Part shown: positions 34,331-43,474 of the stretch, piece by piece
How positions within the stretch are numbered: position 1 is the first letter of the stretch
How the letters are laid out: each line of letters starts with the position of its first letter
Source of the DNA: UBA2336 sp049306095
GTDB lineage: Bacteria; Bacteroidota; Bacteroidia; Cytophagales; Cyclobacteriaceae
Assembly (NCBI GenBank): GCA_049306095.1
Contig: JBAQPU010000062.1
Location: forward strand, 1-64,000
Length of the DNA stretch: 64,000 nucleotides
Direction of reading: 5' to 3'
Made by a program: the position numbers and the translations under genes
The notes under the pieces: generated by a model
Told to the model about the DNA's origin: nothing
Databases searched by the model: none
The model's input: the letters and a program-made list of their open reading frames with translations, nothing else

Positions 34331-35479
34331 ATGAGAAAATCAATACTCACCATCTTTACATTCATTGCCGCGGTTGCTTACTCTCAACCCAGGCAACTGT
34401 CGGATTCTACAGAAATTTCTGTATTAACACTTGGGCCTTACCAGGGTGAATTATATTCAGCATTCGGCCACAGTGCCCTGCGGGTTTTTGATCCTCAACA
34501 GAATTTTGATTTTGTTTTCAACTGGGGGGTTTTTGATTTCGATCAGCCTAACTTCTATCTGAATTTCGCACGGGGCAAAAATTTTTATATGGTCGCTGCT
34601 CACCCTTCTGCGTTATTTATTGACTATTATATCAACAAAAACCGTTTTGTTCATGAACAACAACTAAACCTGACAACAGCGCAAAAGCAAAAGCTGTTCG
34701 AATACCTGCTTTGGAATGTACAGGAAGAAAACCGGAGTTATCGTTACGATTATTTTTATGATAACTGCGCCACGCGCATTCGCGATGTAATGGTGAAAGT
34801 TTTTGGAGACAGTATAACGTTTGATGACTCCTACATTACAACGGATTACTCGATTCGCGATTTATGCGAGTTGTATTTAAAGCACCAGCCCTGGGGCGAT
34901 TTGGGAATCGATATTTGCCTGGGGCTACCGATGGACAAAAAAGCTTCGCCATACGAATACATGTTCCTTCCCGACTATATCGAATCATCGTTTGACAGAG
35001 CTAAAATTAATAATGCACCCATTGTAAAAACGAAAGTCAGCGTGTTCGAAAGCGTTCCACAAACATATCCCAGAAGTTTATTTCACCCGTTGAATGTATT
35101 CATCGCAGTTGCAGTACTTGCGCTGGCCTTAAGTATCTACGACATCAAACGAAAAAAACTTTCAACCTGGTTTGATGCAATACTCTTTGGAGTTACAGGA
35201 GCCATTGGCCTGCTGCTCTTTTTATTATGGGTAGCTACCGATCACAAGGCCGCAGCCAATAATTTTAATTTGTTGTGGGCATTGCCAACCCACCTCGTAG
35301 CCGTAATTGCTTTCTACAGGAATCGGAGATGGCTAAAGAAATATTTTTTAATTACGGCAATGATTTCAGCTAGTACCCTGCTTGCCTGGCCTGTATTGCC
35401 TCAGCAACTGAATTACTTTTTGATACCAATAGTTATCACATTGCTGATGCGATCAACAACACAATTCAGATTACGGTAA
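34331..35479 (+). CDS. DUF4105 family membrane protein
   Basis: The 382-residue product has a signal peptide ending near VAYSQ (residue 18). A DUF4105 domain with FGHSALRVFDP, FDFVFNWGVFDFD and RYDYFYDNCATRIRD follows. The conserved His and Cys in these blocks suggest an NlpC/P60-like papain-fold lineage, though this is inference. The C-terminal 130 residues contain four or five transmembrane helices (from about FHPLNVFIAVAVLALA). The periplasmic domain would sit outside the inner membrane. Substrate and function are unknown. It is divergent from the radical SAM gene with 31 bases between the starts. Confidence 0.82.
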   Translation: MRKSILTIFTFIAAVAYSQPRQLSDSTEISVLTLGPYQGELYSAFGHSALRVFDPQQNFDFVFNWGVFDFDQPNFYLNFARGKNFYMVAAHPSALFIDYYINKNRFVHEQQLNLTTAQKQKLFEYLLWNVQEENRSYRYDYFYDNCATRIRDVMVKVFGDSITFDDSYITTDYSIRDLCELYLKHQPWGDLGIDICLGLPMDKKASPYEYMFLPDYIESSFDRAKINNAPIVKTKVSVFESVPQTYPRSLFHPLNVFIAVAVLALALSIYDIKRKKLSTWFDAILFGVTGAIGLLLFLLWVATDHKAAANNFNLLWALPTHLVAVIAFYRNRRWLKKYFLITAMISASTLLAWPVLPQQLNYFLIPIVITLLMRSTTQFRLR

Positions 35480-35512
35480 TACCTTGTGTGAGCCACCAAG
35501 GGAGTGTATTCG

Positions 35513-35541
35513 TGTTGTAAGGTCTTTCGACCTGACAACAC
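35513..35541. repeat. Hairpin repeat GTTGTCAGGTC family, copy 1
   Basis: TGTTGTAAGGTC, a TTTC loop and GACCTGACAACA form a stem with one mismatch. The same core recurs near 35874-35897 and at 35985-36012. Confidence 0.6.
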
Positions 35542-35622
35542 ATTAAAGAGACATCACCCTTTTACCTAATGAGATAGGCTACGCATGTAAGATTATCGCC
35601 AAGTAGGCCCAATTCCAAAATG

Positions 35623-35838
35623 CTATTGCTCTCCTAAAAACCAGGAAATGTGGGTGCATTCAGAGCAAACAAAACAAGTAGCGCTTCGGTTAGCCCAGTC
35701 AAAACCAAAAAAAGTTGCTAACGATGTGTTTAACTGCGCTTGTCGCATCCAAAAATTTGGATTACTGCAAATAGGACATCTCAATTGTTGTCCTTTAATT
35801 TCAACGCTTTGAGGTTCTGCTTGCTTAAATATTCCCAT
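35623..35838 (-). CDS. Small zinc-ribbon protein
   Basis: The 71-residue protein contains CPIC near residue 21 and CSEC near 59, a four-cysteine zinc ribbon, and a conserved NTSLATFFGFDWANRSATCFVC stretch. It resembles the PF09855-type nucleic-acid-binding Zn-ribbon proteins, which have no established role. It is flanked by hairpin repeats of the GTTGTCAGGTC family. Nothing suggests an operon. Confidence 0.68.
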   Translation of the reverse strand: MGIFKQAEPQSVEIKGQQLRCPICSNPNFWMRQAQLNTSLATFFGFDWANRSATCFVCSECTHISWFLGEQ

Positions 35839-35873
35839 AACGTAGATATAAAAACTTCCTACAAATCTTAGTG

Positions 35874-35897
35874 TGTCAGGTCGAAAGACCTGACACC
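35874..35897. repeat. Hairpin repeat GTTGTCAGGTC family, copy 2 (coordinates approximate)
   Basis: GTGTCAGGTC, GAAA and GACCTGACAC form a perfect 10-bp stem with a tetraloop. A partial copy (GATCTGACACCAC) follows about 15 bases later. Confidence 0.6.
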
Positions 35898-35984
35898 AAT
35901 TAAAAGATCTGACACCACTAACAATATTCCCATAAGAAGACCTAAAAATACTTCTATAAATTTTCGTGTTGTCAACGGCCTTCG

Positions 35985-36012
35985 TGTTGTCAGGTCTTTC
36001 GACCTGACAACA
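35985..36012. repeat. Hairpin repeat GTTGTCAGGTC family, copy 3
   Basis: TGTTGTCAGGTC, TTTC and GACCTGACAACA form a perfect 12-bp stem. It ends just before the stop codon region of lpdA, and a second partial arm (TGTTGTCAACGG) lies just upstream. Confidence 0.65.
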
Positions 36013-36015
36013 AAA

Positions 36016-37413
36016 CTACAAATGAATCGGTCTGTTCGCTGTGGCTGCCAAACACGCCTCTTTGAACGCCTCCATATAGGTAGGGTGCGCGTGCGACATC
36101 CGCGATACATCTTCAGCCGATGCTCTGTATTCCATGGCCACCACCCCTGCCGCAATCATATCGGCTGCGCGGGCTCCAATAATGTGAGCGCCTAAAATTT
36201 CATCGGTATTCTTATCGGCCAGAATTTTTACCAGGCCATCTAAGTCCATGGATGCCCTGGCACGACCTAATGCTTTATATGGGAAGTTTCCAACCTTGTA
36301 TGCACGGCCTGCTTGTTTCAATTGCTCTTCGGTATACCCAACACTAGCAACTTCTGGCCACGTGTACACAACACCGGGAATCAAATTATAATTGATGTGT
36401 GGCTTTTGTCCTGCGAATTGTTCGGCTACTAGAACACCTTCTTCTTCGGCTTTGTGTGCTAACATCGCACCACGCACTACATCGCCAATAGCGTAAATGT
36501 TATCCACTTTTGTTTTGAGATGATCGTCAACCGGAATTTGTCCTTTTATTGTTTCGATACCTACTTTATCCAGACCTAAACCATCGGTGTACGGCCTGCG
36601 ACCGATACTCACCAAACAATAATCGCCTTTTAACTCCAGCACCTTTCCGCTCTTGTCTTCGGCTTTCAAAGCAACTTCTTTACCCTTGTTTTCAAGAGAA
36701 GTAACTTTATGACCTAAGAAAATATCCATGCCTAATTTCTTGGCAATTTTTAAAAGTTCCTTGCCCATTGTTCCATCCATGGTTGGGATGAGGCTATCCA
36801 AAAACTCAACAACTGTAACTTTTGATCCGATGCGGGCATACACAGAACCTAATTCCATTCCGATCACACCGCCACCAATTACGATTAAGTGTTTAGGAAC
36901 TTCTTTTAACTCCAATGCCTCGGTGCTGGAAATAATTCTCTTCTTATCAAAAGGTGCAAACGGAAGGGGTGTTGGCTTTGACCCGGTTGCGATAATTACC
37001 CTTTCGGTAGTGATGGTTTTATCCTTTCCTTCTTTTCCGGTGATCTTGATGGTATTCTTATCAACGAATGAACCAACTCCTGTGTGAACATCAATTTTGT
37101 TCTTCTTCATCAGGAACGCAATACCGTCTACATTGGCTTTCACTACATCGCCTTTGCGCTTGATCATTTGGGTGAAATTTACTTTCGGTGCAGCGATATC
37201 AATACCGTGCTCTTTAAAAGTATGACCCGCATTGTGAAAATGCTCAGACGAATCCAGCAACGCTTTGGAAGGGATACACCCAACATTTAAGCACGTTCCG
37301 CCAAGCGTATCATACTTTTCAATGATGGCGGTTTTAAAACCAAGTTGTGCGCAGCGGATGGCTGCAACATAGCCTCCGGGTCCGGAGCCAATGACAGTGA
37401 CGTTGTATTGCAT
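36016..37413 (-). CDS. lpdA: Dihydrolipoyl dehydrogenase
   Basis: E3 reoxidises the dihydrolipoyl arm in 2-oxo acid dehydrogenase complexes and makes NADH. The N-terminus has the FAD motif GSGPGGYVAAIR and the redox-active disulfide GGTCLNVGCIPSK (residues 38-50). A NAD motif GGGVIGMELGSVYAR lies near 180 and the catalytic His-Glu in HAHPTYMEAFKEA near 445. At 465 residues it is full length. It sits downstream of the GH114-like gene and sucB/sucA on the same strand and probably serves the 2-oxoglutarate dehydrogenase complex and others. Confidence 0.97.
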   Translation of the reverse strand: MQYNVTVIGSGPGGYVAAIRCAQLGFKTAIIEKYDTLGGTCLNVGCIPSKALLDSSEHFHNAGHTFKEHGIDIAAPKVNFTQMIKRKGDVVKANVDGIAFLMKKNKIDVHTGVGSFVDKNTIKITGKEGKDKTITTERVIIATGSKPTPLPFAPFDKKRIISSTEALELKEVPKHLIVIGGGVIGMELGSVYARIGSKVTVVEFLDSLIPTMDGTMGKELLKIAKKLGMDIFLGHKVTSLENKGKEVALKAEDKSGKVLELKGDYCLVSIGRRPYTDGLGLDKVGIETIKGQIPVDDHLKTKVDNIYAIGDVVRGAMLAHKAEEEGVLVAEQFAGQKPHINYNLIPGVVYTWPEVASVGYTEEQLKQAGRAYKVGNFPYKALGRARASMDLDGLVKILADKNTDEILGAHIIGARAADMIAAGVVAMEYRASAEDVSRMSHAHPTYMEAFKEACLAATANRPIHL

Positions 37414-37426
37414 AATGTTTTATTTT

Positions 37427-38389
37427 CTATTCAAAAGTTTCATAAGCTTCAATGATGTCCATGTAAACACCATCAAAGCCTGCATCCAAAATTTTCTTTA
37501 CATAGGATTGGTCATTACCAGTTATGACATTCTTCCATCCAACTTCCCAATACTTTACAGCATAATTTCCTTCCCAATCCGGATTTTCATTACAAACTAA
37601 ATTTTTATCCAACCCGCTCCAATAGTAACGGTAATCTTCAGCTTCGCCTATACTCATGTAACAGATAACCAACCGGCTGGCTCCGTTATTCTTTGTCTTT
37701 AACGAGGTAACATCTGATGCTGTTAACACTGCTTCATTATAATACAGATCGATCAGCACCAGGTCGTAGTTTGTTGCCTTCACCGCATCTAAAAAAGCTT
37801 GCTTTGTTAAAAATGCTGAAGGATTGATCAAATAAAGGAAATTCTTAACGTCAGAAACAGCGTTAATATCACCATCGCTTTCCTCGTGAATAGTTACAGG
37901 ATAAGCCGGTATGTTATCAAGCTCACGGTGATCGGCCGCAAAAGAAACATATCCGTTCGCTTCATTCTGTGTATAGGAATCATCCATCTTCGAATGGGTT
38001 GAACAGTAGTCTGTTACCAATACAGGCTTCCCGGTATCTTTTGCGATATCACAAAAGCTAATCAGGAAATCACGATCATCTGCAGGCGTTGCCACATTAT
38101 CATCTGTGTAGCCGTAAAACAAATCTTCTCTACCTACCGCATCTATAGCTGCAATGTAGTCTGTTGCCAATGATCCGTCCGGTTCGCTGTCCTGAGTTAA
38201 AATCTCTTGTCCGTTTTGCGGAATGATCAAAAAATCCGGATCAATACTTTTTGAATACGTACTGATCTCCTGAACAAACTCACGCATCTCCTGCCGGAAG
38301 TCAAGGTCAGGCACATCGCATTTCCGCGACTCTTCCGAACAGGAAACAATCACGAACAACAGGACAACCCAAATTTTAAAAGTACGCAC
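37427..38389 (-). CDS. GH114/TM1410-like exported lipoprotein
   Basis: A GTG at 38389 gives MRTFKIWVVLLFVIVSCSEE, a lipoprotein signal (VIVSC). The TTG at 38404 overlaps sucB more deeply and is less likely. The rest resembles the TM1410 family (GH114, endo-alpha-1,4-polygalactosaminidase-like). It has LVICYMSIGEAEDYRYYW, an ENPDWEGNYAVKYWE block and GFDGVYMDIIEAYE at the C-terminus, with conserved acidic residues. It would be anchored in the envelope and may cleave a polysaccharide such as a galactosaminogalactan. Its place inside the odh/lpd run is odd. It overlaps or touches the sucB 3' end. Confidence 0.7.
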   Translation of the reverse strand: MRTFKIWVVLLFVIVSCSEESRKCDVPDLDFRQEMREFVQEISTYSKSIDPDFLIIPQNGQEILTQDSEPDGSLATDYIAAIDAVGREDLFYGYTDDNVATPADDRDFLISFCDIAKDTGKPVLVTDYCSTHSKMDDSYTQNEANGYVSFAADHRELDNIPAYPVTIHEESDGDINAVSDVKNFLYLINPSAFLTKQAFLDAVKATNYDLVLIDLYYNEAVLTASDVTSLKTKNNGASRLVICYMSIGEAEDYRYYWSGLDKNLVCNENPDWEGNYAVKYWEVGWKNVITGNDQSYVKKILDAGFDGVYMDIIEAYETFE

Positions 38390-38393
38390 GATG

Positions 38394-39905
38394 TTAAACG
38401 CCAAGGATTAATCTGCCCGGATCTTCCAACAACTCTTTTACACGAACTAAGAAACTCACCGATTCTCTTCCGTCTACAATTCGATGATCATACGAAAGGG
38501 CAAGGTACATCACGGGCCTTACAACAACTTGTCCATCTTTAACAACAGCGCGTTCAACAATATTATGCATTCCCAGAATTGCCGATTGCGGAGGATTAAG
38601 GATTGGTGTCGATAACATAGAACCAAACACACCACCATTAGTAATAGAGAAAGTTCCGCCCTGCATTTCGTCAATGGAAAGTTTACCATCGCGGCCTCTT
38701 GCTGCCAATCTTCCAATCTCGGCTTCAATCTGATCGAATGAAAGCGCTTCCGCATTTCGGATAACAGGAACTACCAAACCTCTTGGCGTTGAAACCGCGA
38801 TTGATACATCGCAATAATCGTGGTATAAAATTTCATCACCGTTAATTTGGGCATTCACGGCAGGCCACTCTTTCAACGCAACACACACGGCTTTCGTGAA
38901 GAACGACATAAAGCCGAGGCCTACTCCATACTTCTCCTTGAACTTATCTTTATACTTCGAGCGCAAATCCATCACCGGCTTCATGTCCACCTCATTGAAG
39001 GTGGTGAGCATAGCGGTTTCATTCTTTACTGATACAAGACGTTTCGCGATGGTCTTGCGAAGAGAAGTCATTTTCTCTGAACGCTTATTGCGACCGCCTC
39101 CACCGGCAATTACCGGAGGGCCGGAAGGAACTACCGCTTTTGCTGCTTCAGGTTTTGCACCAGCCTGCGCTTTCGAAGCATCTTCTTTTGTAATGCGACC
39201 GCCAACACCGGAACCAGTTACTTGGGCAGGATTTATTCCCTTCTCGTCCAGAATTTTTGCGGCAGCCGGAGAAGGATGACCGGCAGCGTATGATTTATCG
39301 GCTGGTGTTGGGGCAGATGTAACTACGGCAGGTTTTGAAGATTCTGCCGAAGGTACGCCTTCCATCACTTCAATTTTGCAAATTAGCCCACCAATAGGAA
39401 GCGTAGTTTTTTCCTGAGCAACAATTTTTAAAATACCATTTGCCTCAGCGGGCAACTCGAAGGTTGCTTTATCCGATTCAACTTCAGCAATTACTTCGTC
39501 CAGCTTTACAAAGTCGCCATCTTTCTTCAGCCAGGTTGAGATGGTAACCTCCGTGATGGATTCACCAACCGCGGGGACTTTCATTTCTTTCACAGCACCA
39601 GTCGCTTTGGGTGCACTTGCAGGTGCCGCTGCCTTGGTTTCAGCTTTTGGTGCCGATGGTGAAGCCCCAGTCGCTTCTTCTATTTCACAAATCAATTCAC
39701 CAATCGGTACAGCTTCTCCTTGCTGTTTCTTGATTCGTAACACACCTGTCTTCGGGGCGGTTAGTTCAAAGGTTGCCTTATCCGATTCAAGCTCAGCAAT
39801 TACTTCATCCATCTGCACAACATCACCATCTTTTTTGGTCCAGTTAGCGATCGTTACTTCGGTAATGGACTCACCCACGGTGGGTACTTTTACTTGGATT
39901 GCCAT
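38394..39905 (-). CDS. sucB: 2-oxoglutarate dehydrogenase E2 (dihydrolipoyl succinyltransferase), two lipoyl domains
   Basis: E2 carries succinyl groups on lipoyl-lysine and transfers them to CoA. Two lipoyl domains are present in tandem, each with an ESDKATFEL lipoylation motif (Lys near 44 and near 154) and the repeated GESITEVTI segment. A linker rich in Ala and Pro precedes a peripheral subunit-binding domain (SPAAAKILDEKGINP ... GRITKEDA). The catalytic domain with SYDHRIVDGRESV (HxxxDG) follows. E. coli SucB has one lipoyl domain; two is more usual for pyruvate dehydrogenase E2. The sucA partner lies upstream with 48 bases between them. Confidence 0.95.
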   Translation of the reverse strand: MAIQVKVPTVGESITEVTIANWTKKDGDVVQMDEVIAELESDKATFELTAPKTGVLRIKKQQGEAVPIGELICEIEEATGASPSAPKAETKAAAPASAPKATGAVKEMKVPAVGESITEVTISTWLKKDGDFVKLDEVIAEVESDKATFELPAEANGILKIVAQEKTTLPIGGLICKIEVMEGVPSAESSKPAVVTSAPTPADKSYAAGHPSPAAAKILDEKGINPAQVTGSGVGGRITKEDASKAQAGAKPEAAKAVVPSGPPVIAGGGGRNKRSEKMTSLRKTIAKRLVSVKNETAMLTTFNEVDMKPVMDLRSKYKDKFKEKYGVGLGFMSFFTKAVCVALKEWPAVNAQINGDEILYHDYCDVSIAVSTPRGLVVPVIRNAEALSFDQIEAEIGRLAARGRDGKLSIDEMQGGTFSITNGGVFGSMLSTPILNPPQSAILGMHNIVERAVVKDGQVVVRPVMYLALSYDHRIVDGRESVSFLVRVKELLEDPGRLILGV

Positions 39906-39953
39906 GTGAATATTTTTGATTTAAGATTTTTGATTAATTATTTAAGTGTGCAG

Positions 39954-42668
39954 TTATATTTCAAATGCCTGGTTAACGATTTTCTCCTGCTCTGCTTTAT
40001 GCACCTTTGAATATCCTGTTGCCGGTGACGCGCTGGGCTTGCGGGCTACTACATCCAATCCGGCTTTCGGCATGTAACGTAAAATGTAGCTCCAGTATCC
40101 CATATTCGATGGTTCCTCCTGCGCCCATACAAGCTTAGCACCTTTGTAATTTTTAAGAACCGCTTCCAATTGCTTTTCAGGGAACGGATGCAGTTGCTCT
40201 AACCTTACAATTGCCGTGTCTTTAATTTTTTTCTTCTGCTGAACTTCCTGCAGGTCATAGAAAATTTTTCCTGAACACAGCACCACGCGCTTCACATCTT
40301 TCGCTACGGCATTCGGGTCATCCAACACTTCCATAAATGTTCCGGAGGTGAATTCCTTCATGGGTGACGCGACCGCTTCGTGGCGTAACAACGACTTAGG
40401 TGACATAACAACACAAGGCTTTCTGAACTCCCACTTCACTTGCCTGCGTAACAAATGGAAAATATTAGCCGCTGTTGTGAGGTTGGCAACAATCATGTTG
40501 TATTCTGCCGACAGTTGTAAGAATCTTTCAGGACGGGCATTGGAGTGCTCAGGTCCCTGGCCTTCATAACCGTGAGGCAACAGCATCACCATACCGTTTT
40601 GTCTTTGCCACTTCGACTCGGCACTGGAGATAAATTGATCGATCATCACCTGCGCACCATTGGCGAAATCACCGAATTGTGCTTCCCAGATTACTAGGGC
40701 ATGAGGGGTTGCCATCGCATAGCCATATTCAAAACCCAAGACTCCAAACTCAGAAAGCAGCGAGTTGTAGATATGAAATTTCTCCTGGCCTTTCTCGATG
40801 TTGTCCAGTCCGCAGTATGTTTCGTTCGTATTCGCATCCCAGAAATAAGCATGACGATGCGAGAACGTTCCGCGCTTCACATCCTGACCCGACATACGAA
40901 CCGGAACTTTCTCCAATAACAAAGAACCATACGCCAGTAATTCTGCTTCAGCCCATCCTAATTTTTTATCATCAAAAAATGCGGCCTTACGATCCTTTAG
41001 TAATTTTTCGATCTGCTTCAAAGGTTTGAAGCTATCGGGGATAGTTGTCAGCGCCTTCCCTATTTTATCGATGGCTGATTGTGAAACAGCCGTTTTTGGC
41101 GACTGGTCAAAATCTTCCGGTTTTGCTTTACGCAATTGCTCCCACTCTTCTTCAATCTTTTGTGGCTTATACGGAAGCGGCTTTTGCTTCACCTCGTTCA
41201 GCCTGTCCTGAAGCTGATTGCGGAAATTCTTATCCATCTCATCTGCCAGGGCAGAGTCGATGCCACGCTCCACTAATTTTTTCACATACACTTCGCGTGG
41301 ATTCGGGTGCTTCGCGATGACGTTGTAAAGTTTAGGTTGTGTGAATTTTGGTTCATCGCTCTCGTTGTGTCCATGCCTGCGATAACACAACATGTCGATA
41401 AAAATATCTTTTCCGAATTTCTGACGATACTCTACCGCCAGATTCGAAACAAAGGTCACCGCTTCGGCATCATCACCGTTCACGTGCAAAATAGGCGAGT
41501 CGATAATCTTGGCAACATCGGTACAATAAATAGCAGTACGCGCATCATCGAAGTCGGTTGTAAAGCCAACCTGATTATTGATTACAAAGTGAATCGTTCC
41601 TCCGGTGGTGTAACCCGGTAATCCCGACATCTGCACCACTTCATAAACAATTCCTTGTCCCGCTACTGCGGCATCCCCATGAATCAAAATAGCCATGGCT
41701 TTTGAAAGATCGCCATTGTATTCGTCATCAATTTGTCCGCGCGTATAACCACACACCAACGGATCAACCGCTTCCAGGTGTGATGGGTTGGGAGTCAGCT
41801 TGACATAAATTTTCTTTCCGGAAGGCGTGTTAATATGACTGGCATATCCGAGGTGATACTTCACATCACCATCGCCCATGGTTAAGTCAGGGTTTACATT
41901 GCCTTCAAACTCGGTGAAGATTTGTTCGTAAGTTTTTCCAAGAATATTGGAAAGTACATTCAATCTGCCTCGGTGCGCCATCCCGATCACCACTTCCTTC
42001 ACATCGAGGTCGGCAAGCTTATTAATAATTGTATCTAACGCGGGTATTGTATTTTCTCCACCTTCGAGCGAGAAACGTTTTTGCCCCAGGAATTTCGTAT
42101 GGAGAAAGTTTTCAAATACAACCGCTTCATTCAGTTTGGATAAAATTCTTTTCTTCTCGTCCAGCGCTGGATTATAGGCGTAGTACTCTACCTCACACTT
42201 TTTCGCGAACCAGGCCCGAACTTCATCATCGCGGATGTAGTTGTATTCGAAGCCGATCGGCCCCAGGTAAATCGCCTGAAGTTTTTCAATGATTTTACGT
42301 AGCGTAGTTCGGCCCAGACTGATTTCAGCGGCCACATCAAACTCCGTATCTAAATCGGCATCCGACAAACCGAAGAATTTAAGGTCAAAATTCACGTTGT
42401 GGTTCCGTCTTTCGCGAACCGGGTTTGTAAAAGCCCTCAGGTGGCCGAAGGAGCGATACGCAAAAATCAGATTACGAACCTGCGTTTCTTTAATACTGGG
42501 TCCATCCGCAACCACGCCATTTTCACCATACCGTTGTTGAGAGAATTCATAGCCCTCAAAAAACTTCTGCCAGGTGGCATCTACTGAGTTGGTGTCTTTC
42601 TTATAGTTCTGATAAAGCTGATCGAGATAGCCGACATCGGCATTCGATATATACGAGTATTTATCCAT
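39954..42668 (-). CDS. sucA: 2-oxoglutarate dehydrogenase E1
   Basis: The thiamine-diphosphate E1 decarboxylates 2-oxoglutarate and passes succinyl to the E2 lipoyl arm. The ATG at 42668 (MDKYSYISNADVGYLDQLY) is chosen over an in-frame start at 42743, which lies in AT-rich leader. GMAHRGRLNVLSNILGK, GDAAVAGQGIVYEVVQ and the RRHGHNESDEP block are intact. At 904 residues it is full length. Upstream is the divergent rpsP gene. With sucB, lpdA and E3 activity the complex is complete. Confidence 0.96.
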   Translation of the reverse strand: MDKYSYISNADVGYLDQLYQNYKKDTNSVDATWQKFFEGYEFSQQRYGENGVVADGPSIKETQVRNLIFAYRSFGHLRAFTNPVRERRNHNVNFDLKFFGLSDADLDTEFDVAAEISLGRTTLRKIIEKLQAIYLGPIGFEYNYIRDDEVRAWFAKKCEVEYYAYNPALDEKKRILSKLNEAVVFENFLHTKFLGQKRFSLEGGENTIPALDTIINKLADLDVKEVVIGMAHRGRLNVLSNILGKTYEQIFTEFEGNVNPDLTMGDGDVKYHLGYASHINTPSGKKIYVKLTPNPSHLEAVDPLVCGYTRGQIDDEYNGDLSKAMAILIHGDAAVAGQGIVYEVVQMSGLPGYTTGGTIHFVINNQVGFTTDFDDARTAIYCTDVAKIIDSPILHVNGDDAEAVTFVSNLAVEYRQKFGKDIFIDMLCYRRHGHNESDEPKFTQPKLYNVIAKHPNPREVYVKKLVERGIDSALADEMDKNFRNQLQDRLNEVKQKPLPYKPQKIEEEWEQLRKAKPEDFDQSPKTAVSQSAIDKIGKALTTIPDSFKPLKQIEKLLKDRKAAFFDDKKLGWAEAELLAYGSLLLEKVPVRMSGQDVKRGTFSHRHAYFWDANTNETYCGLDNIEKGQEKFHIYNSLLSEFGVLGFEYGYAMATPHALVIWEAQFGDFANGAQVMIDQFISSAESKWQRQNGMVMLLPHGYEGQGPEHSNARPERFLQLSAEYNMIVANLTTAANIFHLLRRQVKWEFRKPCVVMSPKSLLRHEAVASPMKEFTSGTFMEVLDDPNAVAKDVKRVVLCSGKIFYDLQEVQQKKKIKDTAIVRLEQLHPFPEKQLEAVLKNYKGAKLVWAQEEPSNMGYWSYILRYMPKAGLDVVARKPSASPATGYSKVHKAEQEKIVNQAFEI

Positions 42669-42788
42669 AGTCGCCTTTTTTAAGGGGGAACCAAATGTAG
42701 AAAAGGGTTTCAGGATAAAAAAATTGAATACTCGCTTAAGCAAATATTACTGACAGCCATTTTGTTAGCGTTAGATTGGACATTGAGA

Positions 42789-42818
42789 TTGCCGGAATAG
42801 AAAATTGCCTTATCTTTG
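42789..42818 (+). promoter_or_regulatory. Bacteroidota-type promoter for rpsP
   Basis: TTG at 42789-42791 and TATCTTTG at 42811-42818 are separated by 19 bases and match the -33/-7 consensus. The rpsP start is at 42866. Confidence 0.6.
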
Positions 42819-42865
42819 CGGACTTTAAAAATCGGACGAGTTCCAACATTTAAAAACTAACAGAA

Positions 42866-43411
42866 ATGGCAGTAAAAATCAGATTGGCCCGCAGAGGCCG
42901 CAAGAAACTGGCGAAATTCGATGTAGTCGTAGCAGACGCCAGAGCACCACGCGATGGTCGCTTTATTGAGAAAATCGGGACGTATGACCCGTTAACAGTT
43001 CCGGCAACTATTGATTTGAACGATGATAAGGCGTTCCAATGGTTGATGAATGGTGCACAGCCAACGGATACCGTGAAAGCCATGCTTTCATACCGTGGTA
43101 TTATGATGCGCAAGCACCTTCAAATTGGTGTGGTAAAAGGCGCTATTAGCCAGGAAGTCGCAGACAAGAAGCTGGAAGAATGGAAGCAGGCTAAGGAAGC
43201 CAAGATTCAGACTAAGAAAGATACCCTTTCTCAAACCAAGCAAGCTCAGGCGAAAGCCCGTAAAGAAGCTGAAAGCAAGGTTAGAGAGGCTCGTGCTGAG
43301 GCCATCCGCCAGAAGCAGAAGGCCGCTGAAGCTGCTGCGGCAGAACAAGTGGCTGCCCCCGCAGTTGATGCTGAAGCGCCTGCCGCTCCTGAAGGCGAAG
43401 CTCAAGCATAG
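42866..43411 (+). CDS. rpsP: 30S ribosomal protein S16 with C-terminal extension
   Basis: S16 is an early-binding protein of the small ribosomal subunit. The first 80 residues match the usual protein (MAVKIRLARRGRKKLAKFDVVVADARAPRDGRFIEKIG is split over the start; key signature IRLARRGRKK and DGRFIEKIGTYDP). The rest, to 181 residues, is a helical, Ala-, Lys-, Glu- and Gln-rich extension, common in Bacteroidota. A terminator (43434-43467) follows, before rimM. The gene begins the set rpsP-rimM-trmD-rplS, which is interrupted here between rimM and trmD. Confidence 0.96.
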   Translation: MAVKIRLARRGRKKLAKFDVVVADARAPRDGRFIEKIGTYDPLTVPATIDLNDDKAFQWLMNGAQPTDTVKAMLSYRGIMMRKHLQIGVVKGAISQEVADKKLEEWKQAKEAKIQTKKDTLSQTKQAQAKARKEAESKVREARAEAIRQKQKAAEAAAAEQVAAPAVDAEAPAAPEGEAQA

Positions 43412-43433
43412 TTTTAAAATGAATAGTATATTG

Positions 43434-43467
43434 AATGCTCCCGAACCAATCGGGAGCATTTTTTTTA
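43434..43467 (+). terminator. Intrinsic terminator between rpsP and rimM
   Basis: AATGCTCCCGA and TCGGGAGCATT enclose ACCAA and are followed by a T run. It may partly stop rpsP transcription and lower rimM expression. Confidence 0.85.
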
Positions 43468-43474
43468 TCTTCCG

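Noticed and set aside
41045..41320. Other frames opposite sucA, prfC, dnaK and similar genes
   Set aside because: These are antisense or off-frame shadows of strongly conserved genes.
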